From DASPLX01 sp035627375 (GTDB taxonomy: Bacteria; Pseudomonadota; Gammaproteobacteria; Burkholderiales; Burkholderiaceae_D): a stretch of DNA of 10,631 nt. Under the pieces are notes generated by a model. It saw only the letters and a program-made list of their open reading frames with translations, did not search any database and had not been told where the DNA came from. Positions within the stretch are counted from its first letter, which is position 1. Each line of letters opens with the position of its first letter. Shown here in pieces: positions 1-6,619 of this stretch. The stretch spans positions 1 through 10,631 of the forward strand of contig DASPLX010000060.1 in assembly GCA_035627375.1 (NCBI GenBank), in the 5' to 3' direction. The position numbers and the translations under genes are program-made.

Positions 1-661
1 GGAAAATCGAGATGGACATCGTCAGCTCGCCGTAGAGCTTCTTGCCGTCCTTCTGCGGGAAGTTGAGGGTGCCGACGTCTTCGATCTTCTTGCGCACGCT
101 GTCGAAGTACATCGCGTAGCCGACCTCGCGCGTGCTCGGCGAAATGAAGGTTTTGCGCGGGCGCTTGTTCTCGTCTTCGATACGCTTGGAGATCTCGGCC
201 TCGCGCCGAAGGATTTCCCGCGCGTTCTCGAGCGCGTCGCCCATGTCTGCCTGCGTCGGCGTTTCCTTCGGCTTGACGTGGTCCTTGACCGGAGGCGCGG
301 CCTGGGCATTTTTCTTGTTCAGTTGCGCCAGCATGCGCTGCTGGCGCTCGAGCTCATCGATGCGGCGCTGGATGGCTTTCATGCCCTCGCCGTCTTCGGC
401 CCGCCGCATGTCGGGCAGCGGCGACTTGGAACGGCCGTTGTCGGCATTGCCGCCGCCATCGAGGTTGGCCTGCGCCAGCGCCTCGGCCTTGATCGGCTTG
501 CGGTCATGCTTGGCGTTGACGAGGATGACTTCGAGCCCCGGATCCATCGGTTTGAATTTGAAGGTATCCGGCGGCGCGAACCGCACTGCCAGCATCGCGC
601 CGTGCAAGAGGATCGACGCCGCGACAGCGATGGACAACGTGCGGTTTTCAAAAAGGAGCAT
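1..661 (-). CDS. tonB: TonB-family energy transducer (C-terminus cut by window edge)
   Basis: Translating the minus strand from the ATG at 661 gives 220 residues with no stop before the edge. TonB couples the ExbB-ExbD proton-motive-force motor to outer-membrane receptors. One N-terminal membrane segment (about residues 9-27) contains S16 and H20 in the pattern SxxxHGA. These match Ser16 and His20 of E. coli TonB in both spacing and numbering. Residues 95-170 are charged, Glu/Lys/Arg/Gln-rich and probably coiled coil, with little of the Pro-Glu/Pro-Lys repeat of classical TonB. From about 180 the sequence (GYAMYFDSVRKKIEDVG) looks like the start of the TonB C-terminal domain, which is incomplete here. 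A GTG directly before the ATG is an alternative start, and an in-frame TAA lies 14 codons upstream of the ATG. The gene lies 73 nt downstream of the RNase II gene on the same strand, so co-transcription is plausible. TolA is the main alternative; the SxxxHGA motif and the C-terminal pattern favour TonB. Confidence 0.85.
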   Translation of the reverse strand, partial: MLLFENRTLSIAVAASILLHGAMLAVRFAPPDTFKFKPMDPGLEVILVNAKHDRKPIKAEALAQANLDGGGNADNGRSKSPLPDMRRAEDGEGMKAIQRRIDELERQQRMLAQLNKKNAQAAPPVKDHVKPKETPTQADMGDALENAREILRREAEISKRIEDENKRPRKTFISPSTREVGYAMYFDSVRKKIEDVGTLNFPQKDGKKLYGELTMSISIF

Positions 662-734
662 CACGCGGAAACGGGCTAGCGGTTGCGAACGCCTTGAATT
701 TTACGATAAACCTCGCCGCAAATCGGCCAAGTTT

Positions 735-2720
735 TCATTCTTGTGCCGATTCCGCATTCGCTTCGGTTTCGGCGATGGCAATTTCGTCATCTTCGATCAC
801 CGCGGCCTCGGTTTCGGCGGTCGCCGTTGTCACTTCGATCAGGCGCGCTTCCACCGTCAGGTCGACCTCGTCCCAGCGGATCAGATCGAGCCGCACCTGG
901 GTACCGCGCGCGACTTGCGGCATACCGGGCAGGCGGATGATGAGCGGGATGTCGACCAGACGCAGCACTTCATCCTTGAGCACGACCGCGTTCACCTGCC
1001 TTGCATTTTCCTGGGCCAGCCAGCGCAGGCACCAGTAGCGCTCCATGCCGGACTGGAAGTCGGCATAGGCGGCGTAGGCGGCGTCGAAGGCCGAGACGAT
1101 AGCGAACAGGTCGGCGTCTTTCGGCTTGAAGGGTGCGACCAGCGGCGCGGTCACGCCGTGTTCGGCGCAGGCCAGGATCTGCCACTGGTTGACGAGGTCG
1201 GTGTAGCGGCGCAGCGGTGAGGTGCTCCAGGCATACTGGTCGACACCGAGGCCCTGGTGGGGCGCGGCGTGGGTGACCATGCGCACCTGCATCTTGGCGG
1301 CCCAGCCCCCGCCTCCGCCTCCTTGGCTGCGGTAGATGCCGGGAACGCCGTGGTCGTGCATCAGCTTGCCCCAGGTGCTATTGGCAAAGATCATCAGCTC
1401 GGCGACGATCTTGTCAAGCGGCGCGCCGCGTTTGCGGCGGACGATGCTCACCACGTCGTTTTCGACGTAGAAGTTGAAATCGACGCGGTTGGCCTGTTCC
1501 GGTTTCAGGCCGAAGCTCTCGCGCTTGGCCATGCGCCCGCGTTCGAGCACCTGCGCCCACTGCCACAGCAGTTCGATGTCCGCCTTGTGCGGATAATCGC
1601 CGGTGCCGGCGTTGAGGTTTTCCTCGGTCACCACGTCGTCGAGATCGTTATGACGCAGGTTGGCCGCGATCGGCACCGCCTCGGCGCGGGTCTCGGTGGA
1701 CACCACGGTCCAGGTTGCGGGATCCAGCGTGGCGTAAAGCGAGAGTGCCGGGCAAGTCCGTCCCTCGGCCAAGGTGAAGGCCTCAACCAGCTCATCCGGC
1801 AGCATGGTGATCTTATCGCCCGGCATGTAGACCGTGGAGAGGCGCTGGCGCGCGATGGCGTCGAGCGCATCGTTGCGCTTGATGCCAAGGCCGGGCGCGG
1901 CGATGTGGATGCCGACCCGCAGCTTGCCGTCGGGGAGGTGGACGACCGAAAGCGCATCGTCGATCTCGGTGGTGGTCACGTCGTCGATCGAGAACGCCTG
2001 GACATCCGCGACAGGAAGTGAATCGACTGCCGGGATCGGCACGGCCGGGAAGCGCGTGCCTTTCGGGAAGTACTCGAACAGGAACTTCGACAGGTGCAGT
2101 TCCTTCGGGGAAGTGATGCCGCCCGTGGCAAGCATGAGCCGCTGCGGCGTCGTCTGCATCGCCGCGGCCGCTTCTTCCAGCGCCTTGTACTCGATACTGT
2201 TCTTGTCCGGCTTGAACAGCAGCTGCATCACGATCGGCTTGAACGCGTCGGGAAGCTGGTTGGCCTTGAGCTGTTCGACGTACTGCGCCTGCACGATCGC
2301 CTGCTGCTTCTTCTTTTCGATGCCGGCGAGCGCCGCCTTGAGCGACGCCTCGGGTGCGGCCTTGTAGCGGCCCTTGCCCTTCTTGTAGAAATAGATCGGC
2401 GAGCTGTGCAGCTTCAGCAACAGTCCGGCCGCTTCGTGCGGCTTCGGTTCGTGGCCGAAGTATTCGGTGCCCAGCTCGGCGTAGCCGAACTCGTCCTGGC
2501 CGGCGACTTCCCACAGGAAGTCGAGGTCGACCTCGTCCGCGACCACTTTCGCATCGCTCAGCAATTGCGCGGGATCGGGCGACGCGAACTGGAACAGGAT
2601 GTCGCGCGCCTTGACCTTGGTCCGCTTGCCGGTCTGCATTTCGACCTGGTAAGCCTCGCCTTGCTGGGACAGTACGGTACCGGCCTTGAAGTCGCCGGAT
2701 TCCTCAAAAAATAAATTCAT
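735..2720 (-). CDS. rnb: RNase II / RNB-family 3'-5' exoribonuclease
   Basis: This 661-residue protein (E. coli RNase II has 644) should degrade single-stranded RNA processively from the 3' end in the cytoplasm. Residues 1-60 look like a small beta-barrel RNA-binding region, and the RNB catalytic domain covers about 240-520. The metal-binding motif is D246, E252, D254, D255. Aligned by eye to E. coli RNase II these match D201, D207, D209 and D210, so the second acid is Glu rather than Asp. ELMIFAN (441-447) and TSPLRRYTDLVNQ (500-512) are the conserved downstream RNB motifs, with R504 at the position of E. coli R500. Residues 576-630 resemble the C-terminal S1/OB region, followed by an acidic low-complexity tail. 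A run of six glycines (467-472) is unusual. The ATG overlaps the ubiC stop (ATGA), implying coupled translation. Assignment to the RNB family is firm; strict orthology to E. coli rnb rather than an RNase R-like relative is less certain. Confidence 0.92.
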   Translation of the reverse strand: MNLFFEESGDFKAGTVLSQQGEAYQVEMQTGKRTKVKARDILFQFASPDPAQLLSDAKVVADEVDLDFLWEVAGQDEFGYAELGTEYFGHEPKPHEAAGLLLKLHSSPIYFYKKGKGRYKAAPEASLKAALAGIEKKKQQAIVQAQYVEQLKANQLPDAFKPIVMQLLFKPDKNSIEYKALEEAAAAMQTTPQRLMLATGGITSPKELHLSKFLFEYFPKGTRFPAVPIPAVDSLPVADVQAFSIDDVTTTEIDDALSVVHLPDGKLRVGIHIAAPGLGIKRNDALDAIARQRLSTVYMPGDKITMLPDELVEAFTLAEGRTCPALSLYATLDPATWTVVSTETRAEAVPIAANLRHNDLDDVVTEENLNAGTGDYPHKADIELLWQWAQVLERGRMAKRESFGLKPEQANRVDFNFYVENDVVSIVRRKRGAPLDKIVAELMIFANSTWGKLMHDHGVPGIYRSQGGGGGGWAAKMQVRMVTHAAPHQGLGVDQYAWSTSPLRRYTDLVNQWQILACAEHGVTAPLVAPFKPKDADLFAIVSAFDAAYAAYADFQSGMERYWCLRWLAQENARQVNAVVLKDEVLRLVDIPLIIRLPGMPQVARGTQVRLDLIRWDEVDLTVEARLIEVTTATAETEAAVIEDDEIAIAETEANAESAQE

Positions 2721-3319
2721 CGATTACCAAGCCTGTCAGCTGAATTGGGTTGCGTGCGCGGCGCCTTGAGTTCCGCGATCGCAGGCAGGAAGAGTTCCGT
2801 CACGAGCAACACGCCATTCCTGCGGCGGTACAAGCAGCGCCGTGCGAAAAGCGGCGCCGCGAATTCTTCGTTTCCGAGAGCGGCGCGGGCGCGCTCGACG
2901 AGCGGATGCTGGGCCCGCAAGCGTGCATACTGCAGCCGGCCGCGCAGCACCATCGGATCGCCGAACAGCGTGGTGCCGAGCGAGCGCTCGCCGAGTGTGC
3001 CGAAAAACGGCCAGTCGGAAGTGGTCGCGCTGAGCGGCACGATCGTGTGCGCAAACACGACCGGACGGCCGTCGCATTGCAGCAGCACTTCGCGCTCCTG
3101 CACGTGGCTGCGGCGCCGCAGCTCCACCATCTCCGCTTCATCGGTCAGGCACAAACCGCGCTCCTGGCGCAGGCGCCGCACGCGGAAATGCTCGCTGCGC
3201 GCCATCAGTTTGCGCGTGAGCGACATCGTGTCGGTCAGCCAGCCGCGCATTTCGCGCGTCGGGTTGACGCCGTTGACATGCGCCACCCAGCGCGCGTGTC
3301 CTACCGCAAACGGTTTCAC
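2717..3319 (-). CDS. ubiC: Chorismate--pyruvate lyase
   Basis: Chorismate lyase converts chorismate to 4-hydroxybenzoate and pyruvate, the first committed step of ubiquinone synthesis, in the cytoplasm. The product has 200 residues against about 165 in E. coli, with a longer N-terminus and a polar C-terminal tail. Recognisable motifs are REVLLQCDGRPVVFAHTIVP (77-96), whose R77 corresponds to the substrate-binding Arg76 of E. coli, LGTTLFGD (114-121), and LLVTELFLPA (171-180), whose E175 corresponds to catalytic Glu155. The start codon is GTG (3319-3317), supported by a good GGGAG ribosome-binding site (3331-3327) seven nucleotides upstream. It overlaps the TGA of the yqiA-like gene as GTGA. 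The stop overlaps the RNase II start as ATGA. There is no ubiA next to it, so the gene is carried in a mixed-function operon. The enzyme is product-inhibited in E. coli; nothing here shows transcriptional control. Confidence 0.9.
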   Translation of the reverse strand: MKPFAVGHARWVAHVNGVNPTREMRGWLTDTMSLTRKLMARSEHFRVRRLRQERGLCLTDEAEMVELRRRSHVQEREVLLQCDGRPVVFAHTIVPLSATTSDWPFFGTLGERSLGTTLFGDPMVLRGRLQYARLRAQHPLVERARAALGNEEFAAPLFARRCLYRRRNGVLLVTELFLPAIAELKAPRTQPNSADRLGNR

Positions 3320-3897
3320 GCAGAGTCTCCCGGCCGGACACCGCAGAATGCGAGCACCTCGTCGACGTACTGCGCAAACTCCGAGATGCCGTGGTCGCTG
3401 CCTTCGATGATGTGCTGCCGCGCGCCGGGATAGTGCGCCGTCATCTCGCGCCAGTCGAGCACTTCATCGCCGGTTGCCGCAATCAGGAAGTACCGTTCCG
3501 GGCGGGTAATGCGGTCGACGTCCAGCGCCTTCAGTTCCTCGATGTACTCGCGCTTGAACTCGAAGGGCGCATCCGTGTGGTAACCCGTCGTCACCCCGAC
3601 GTACTTTTCGAGGTCGCGCGGCGGCTTTACCGCCGGGTTCAGCAACACCGCGCGGCAGCCGATCTTTTCGGCAAGCCAGGTCGCGTAGTAGCCGCCCAGT
3701 GAGGAGCCGACCAGAGTGGCGCGCTCCCCATGCGGCGCGATCAGTTGCTCGGCGAGTTCAATGGCTGCACGCGGTGAAGCAGGCAGCTGCGGGCACTGAT
3801 ATTCCGCCGCCCTGCCGAGGGACGCCATGCGCTCTCCAATCAAGCGTGCCTTGAAGGACAACGGCGAAGAACGGAAACCGTGCAGGTAGAGAATCAT
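3316..3897 (-). CDS. YqiA-like alpha/beta-hydrolase (esterase)
   Basis: A 193-residue protein of the YqiA/YcfP (UPF0227-like) group of small serine esterases. It starts with the typical MILYLHGFRSSP, where the HG forms the oxyanion-hole region. The nucleophile elbow is GSSLGG (64-69) with S66 as the likely nucleophile. D144 (TGDEVLD) and H169 (GSDHG) complete a plausible Ser-Asp-His triad. There is no signal peptide, so the protein should be cytoplasmic. E. coli YqiA hydrolyses short acyl esters such as palmitoyl-CoA and p-nitrophenyl esters in vitro; the natural substrate is not established. Its ATG overlaps the mpl stop (TAATG) and its stop overlaps the GTG start of ubiC, so it is made from the same message as both. 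No sequence feature links it specifically to peptidoglycan or quinone metabolism. Confidence 0.88.
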   Translation of the reverse strand: MILYLHGFRSSPLSFKARLIGERMASLGRAAEYQCPQLPASPRAAIELAEQLIAPHGERATLVGSSLGGYYATWLAEKIGCRAVLLNPAVKPPRDLEKYVGVTTGYHTDAPFEFKREYIEELKALDVDRITRPERYFLIAATGDEVLDWREMTAHYPGARQHIIEGSDHGISEFAQYVDEVLAFCGVRPGDSA

Positions 3898-5264
3898 TAT
3901 GCAAGCGCGTCCAGGATCTTCTGGTGGACGCCGCCGAAACCGCCGTTGCTCATGACCAGCACATGGTCGCCCGGTTGCGCCGCCTTCACGATCGCCTGCA
4001 CCAACGTGTCGAGGTCGTCGTAGGCGCCTGCCTTCGCGCCCAGCGGCGCCAGCGCTTCGCCCAGGTTCCAGCCGAGCGCATCCTTGCCGGATTTCGCGCC
4101 GTAGCCGAACACCAGGTCGGCGTCGGACAGGCTGCCCGGCAAAGCTTCCTTCATGGTGCCGAGTTTCATGGTGTTCGAGCGCGGTTCCAGCACGGCGAGA
4201 ATGCGCCGTGTGCCGATCTTCTTGCGCAATCCGCCCACGGTTGTCGCAATTGCCGTCGGATGGTGCGCGAAATCGTCATACACGGTGATGTTGTTCACCG
4301 TGCCGCGCACTTCCATGCGGCGCTTCACGCTCTCGAAGCGCGACAGCGCCTCGATCGCCACGGAAGGCGGCACGCCGACATGGCGGGCGGCCGCGATCGA
4401 AGCGACTGCGTTGAGGCGGTTGTGTTCGCCGGTCAGCGCCCAATCCACCTTGCCCTGCATCTCACCCTTGAAAAGGACGTCGAAGCTGCCGTCCTCGTAT
4501 TCCTTCAGCGCCCAGCCTTCTTCGGCGCCGAACCATTCTGTCTCGCTCCAGCAGCCGCGCGCAATCACGCGTCGGAGAGATTCCTCGCGCCCGTTGACCA
4601 CCAGCCGGCCGACGTTGGGCACGGTCCGCACCAGATGATGGAACTGGGTTTCGATCGCGCCCAGGTCCGGGAAGATATCGGCGTGATCGTATTCCAGGTT
4701 GTTCAGGATCGCGGTCTTCGGCCGGTAATGGACAAACTTGCTGCGCTTGTCGAAGAAGGCGGTGTCGTATTCGTCGGCCTCGATCACGAAGAAGCTGGAA
4801 TCGCCGCCCTTGCCCGACAGGCGCGCGGAGATGCCGAAGTTCATGGGCACGCCGCCGATCAGGAAGCCGGGATCGTAACCGGCGTGCTCCAGGATCCAGG
4901 CCAGCATCGACGAGGTGGTCGTCTTGCCGTGCGTTCCGGCCACCGCCAGCACCCATTTATTAGAGAGGATGTGTTCGCCGATCCACTGCGGGCCGGAGGT
5001 GTACGGGAGGCCGCGATTGAGGATTTCCTCCATCAGCGGATTGCCCCGCGAGACGACGTTGCCGATGACGAAGAGATCCGGTTTCAGGTCGATCTGCTCC
5101 GGGCCGAAGCCTTCGGTCAGTTCGATGCCCTGCGCCTGCAGCTGGGTGCTCATCGGCGGATAGACATTGGCATCGCAACCGGTGACCTTATGTCCGGCTT
5201 CCTTGGCCAGCACCGCGAGTCCGCCCATGAAGGTGCCGCAGATGCCGAGAATATGGATGTGCAT
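3897..5264 (-). CDS. mpl: UDP-N-acetylmuramate:L-alanyl-gamma-D-glutamyl-meso-diaminopimelate ligase
   Basis: Mpl attaches the recycled murein tripeptide L-Ala-gamma-D-Glu-meso-DAP directly to UDP-N-acetylmuramate using ATP, returning it to peptidoglycan synthesis in the cytoplasm. The 455 residues match the usual length (457 in E. coli). The Mur-ligase fold is complete. MHIHILGICGTFMGG is the N-terminal Rossmann-like UDP-binding motif. AGTHGKTTT (109-117) is the ATP-binding loop. EADEYD (162-167) and NNLEYDHADIF (188-198) belong to the central domain. HNRLNAVA (281-288), YDDFAHHP (329-336) and EPRSNTMK (360-367) mark the C-terminal domain. The N-terminus and the DEYD and EYDHADIF signatures favour Mpl over MurC. 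It is the first gene of the minus-strand operon. No clear Shine-Dalgarno sequence precedes the ATG; the leader is A/T-rich instead. Confidence 0.96.
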   Translation of the reverse strand: MHIHILGICGTFMGGLAVLAKEAGHKVTGCDANVYPPMSTQLQAQGIELTEGFGPEQIDLKPDLFVIGNVVSRGNPLMEEILNRGLPYTSGPQWIGEHILSNKWVLAVAGTHGKTTTSSMLAWILEHAGYDPGFLIGGVPMNFGISARLSGKGGDSSFFVIEADEYDTAFFDKRSKFVHYRPKTAILNNLEYDHADIFPDLGAIETQFHHLVRTVPNVGRLVVNGREESLRRVIARGCWSETEWFGAEEGWALKEYEDGSFDVLFKGEMQGKVDWALTGEHNRLNAVASIAAARHVGVPPSVAIEALSRFESVKRRMEVRGTVNNITVYDDFAHHPTAIATTVGGLRKKIGTRRILAVLEPRSNTMKLGTMKEALPGSLSDADLVFGYGAKSGKDALGWNLGEALAPLGAKAGAYDDLDTLVQAIVKAAQPGDHVLVMSNGGFGGVHQKILDALA

Positions 5265-5404
5265 TGTGTTGTTTCAAAATAAATAAAAAACACTGACTGA
5301 ATTCCGCCGCAACAGGTCAAATACCGTGCAGGCTGCCGAATTCGCAGAACCCGGCATTTTACCCGACCCGCGGTCTCGCGCCGTACAGAGTATCATCGAG
5401 TCCC
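5265..5404. promoter_or_regulatory. Divergent intergenic region between mpl and the nucleotidyltransferase-like gene
   Basis: This 140-nt spacer must hold the start signals of both flanking units, because the genes point away from each other. Next to mpl it has an A-rich stretch (5276-5290), which is T-rich in the mpl leader. Reading leftward for mpl, TTGACC (5320-5315) is a fair -35 match, but the nearest TATTTA (5285-5280) is 29 nt away, too far for a standard sigma-70 promoter. Reading rightward, TATCAT (5391-5396) is a possible -10 only nine nucleotides before the ATG at 5405, without a convincing -35. Two GAATTC palindromes (5299 and 5338) are present but probably coincidental. The regulatory role follows from gene orientation; the individual boxes are weak. 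Confidence 0.5.
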
Positions 5405-6019
5405 ATGAGCAATTTCACCACCAATACCGAGATGCTGCGTGCCGAGATCGCCGCCGCAGCAGCGCGCCTGATTGCCGAAGACGGGGCGGACTACGCCACC
5501 GCCAAGAAGAAAGCGGCCAGACAAGTGCTGGGCAACGCGAAGGTTCGCGGCGAGATCATGCCGGACAACGCACAGATCGAAGAAGAAGTACGTGTATACA
5601 ATGAACTCTTTTTCGCCGACACCCAGCCGGCGCGCCTGCTGCACCTGCGCAAGCTGGCGGTGCGCCTGATGGACGAACTGGCCCGCTTTTCCCCGTACCT
5701 GACCGGCGCGGTCTTGAATGGGACAGCGGGAGAGCACTCGGATATCCATCTGCAACTCTTCGCCGAGAGCGCAAAGGACGTCGAAATTTTCCTTCTTAAC
5801 AAGAATGTGGAATTCGAGGTCTCGGAAACCGCCCACTTCAGCGGCCGCGGCGACGCGGTCGAGACGGTCAGCTTCATGTGGCACGGGGAAGGCGTGCACC
5901 TCGCCCTGTATGAAGCGGACGACGTGCGCGGCGCCGCCAAACCCGGAGCGGACGGACGGCCCGGACGTGCAAATGGTGAGGCAGTACGGGCATTGATTGC
6001 GGAATCAGAGCAAAAATGA
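5405..6019 (+). CDS. Conserved-looking hypothetical protein with degenerate nucleotidyltransferase-like motif
   Basis: A 204-residue protein that I cannot name. The first 65 residues are helical, Ala-rich and charged (MLRAEIAAAAARLIAEDGA). From about residue 78 it resembles a minimal nucleotidyltransferase fold: helix LLHLRKLAVRLMDEL, strand YLTGAVLNGTAGE (98-110), then SDIHLQLF (112-119). In active enzymes the pattern is hG[ST], about ten residues, then DhDh. Here G106-T107 and D113 are present but the second carboxylate is H115, so metal-dependent transfer may be lost. The end (residues 175-204) is Gly/Pro/Arg-rich and then helical. No signal peptide or membrane segment is visible. The gene diverges from mpl, and I recall relatives next to mpl in Burkholderiales labelled as muramate ligases; nothing in the sequence supports ligase activity. 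Its stop overlaps the next start (ATGA), tying it to the thioredoxin gene. No Shine-Dalgarno sequence precedes the ATG. Confidence 0.75.
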   Translation: MSNFTTNTEMLRAEIAAAAARLIAEDGADYATAKKKAARQVLGNAKVRGEIMPDNAQIEEEVRVYNELFFADTQPARLLHLRKLAVRLMDELARFSPYLTGAVLNGTAGEHSDIHLQLFAESAKDVEIFLLNKNVEFEVSETAHFSGRGDAVETVSFMWHGEGVHLALYEADDVRGAAKPGADGRPGRANGEAVRALIAESEQK

Positions 6020-6537
6020 AGAAAAATACGATTCTTTTCGGCGGCGTTGCAATCCTGTTCGCCGCTTTCGGCATTTTTTTCGCCGACCAGCGCCTGGCGC
6101 CCGGCCCGGCGCAAGCTTCTGCTGTCAGCACACTTCTGTCGCAGTCCATGAAGGATGCCAACGGGCAGGAGCAGGCGCTCGGCCAGTGGAAGGAGCATGC
6201 GCTGGTGGTGAACTTCTGGGCGACATGGTGCGCGCCCTGCGTTGATGAAATGCCGGAATTATCCGACTTGCAACGTGAGATCGCGGCGCAGAAAGTCCAG
6301 ATACTCGGCATTGGCATCGATTCTGCTTCCAACATCGCCGAATTCGCCAAGAAATACAGCATCAGCTATCCGCTGTACGTCGGCGGAGTCAATGGCACCG
6401 AACTGTCGCGCCAGCTCGGCAACCAGGGCGGCGGCCTGCCCTTTACGGTTGTAATCGGACGTGACGGACAGGTAAAAAAGACCTTCCTCGGCCGCCTGAA
6501 AATGGATGACTTGCGGAAATCCCTTAGCGGACTGTAG
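6016..6537 (+). CDS. Membrane-anchored TlpA/ResA-like thioredoxin
   Basis: A 173-residue TlpA/ResA/DsbE-type disulfide oxidoreductase. Residues 4-23 form a hydrophobic N-terminal segment that should act as a signal anchor, placing the rest in the periplasm. The active site is WCAPC (71-75, C72 and C75) inside VVNFWATWCAPC, followed by DEMPEL, as is typical for this family. P142 in GLPFTVV is the expected cis-proline, and VIGRDG (146-151) and FLGRL follow the usual pattern. Such proteins usually reduce periplasmic disulfides, for example in cytochrome c maturation or as general thiol reductants. The substrate cannot be told here because no cytochrome or ccm genes are visible. The ATG overlaps the preceding stop as ATGA, so expression is coupled to the nucleotidyltransferase-like gene. 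A gap of 82 nt separates it from aroQ. Confidence 0.92.
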   Translation: MKKNTILFGGVAILFAAFGIFFADQRLAPGPAQASAVSTLLSQSMKDANGQEQALGQWKEHALVVNFWATWCAPCVDEMPELSDLQREIAAQKVQILGIGIDSASNIAEFAKKYSISYPLYVGGVNGTELSRQLGNQGGGLPFTVVIGRDGQVKKTFLGRLKMDDLRKSLSGL

Positions 6538-6557
6538 CCGCGAAAGCATCTTTTCCC

Positions 6558-6584
6558 TTGCCAGTCAGAATCATTTGACGGCAA
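6558..6584 (+). other. Bulged hairpin in the tlpA-like/aroQ spacer
   Basis: TTGCC, a bulged A and GTCA (6558-6567) can pair with TGACGGCAA (6576-6584), enclosing an eight-nucleotide loop. That makes nine base pairs. No U-run follows on either strand, so it is not a standard intrinsic terminator. It could be a weak terminator, an mRNA end-stabilising structure, or chance. Confidence 0.3.
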
Positions 6585-6605
6585 AATGCGGCATCCTCGG
6601 CAAAC

Positions 6606-6619
6606 GGAGTCGTAACTCC
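6606..6619 (+). promoter_or_regulatory. Hairpin enclosing the aroQ ribosome-binding site
   Basis: GGAGT (6606-6610) and ACTCC (6615-6619) are perfect complements with a CGTA loop between them. GGAG is the only good Shine-Dalgarno candidate for aroQ, ten nucleotides before the ATG at 6620, and the hairpin ends exactly at the start codon. When folded it would hide the ribosome-binding site. The five-pair stem is short, so any effect would be modest. A regulatory role is inferred from geometry only. Confidence 0.45.

Noticed and set aside
662..734. A terminator between the RNase II gene and tonB
   Set aside because: No stem with a following U-run is present on the minus strand, so read-through into tonB is more likely.
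132..1220. A 362-codon plus-strand frame spanning the tonB-RNase II junction
   Set aside because: It overlaps two supported minus-strand genes and the translation shows Ser/Arg-rich shadow composition with no family resemblance.
3924..5282. A 452-codon open frame on the plus strand covering all of mpl
   Set aside because: It is antisense to a complete, motif-perfect mpl. In GC-rich genes the complementary frame often stays open; the translation is rich in His, Arg and Ala without any domain pattern.
5265..5404. A small RNA or riboswitch in the divergent spacer
   Set aside because: I found only short pairings around CGAATTCG and no extended conserved-looking structure or terminator.
5405..6019. 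Naming this gene a UDP-N-acetylmuramate--alanine ligase because it neighbours mpl
   Set aside because: It has none of the Mur-ligase ATP-binding or central-domain motifs and is less than half the length of a ligase.
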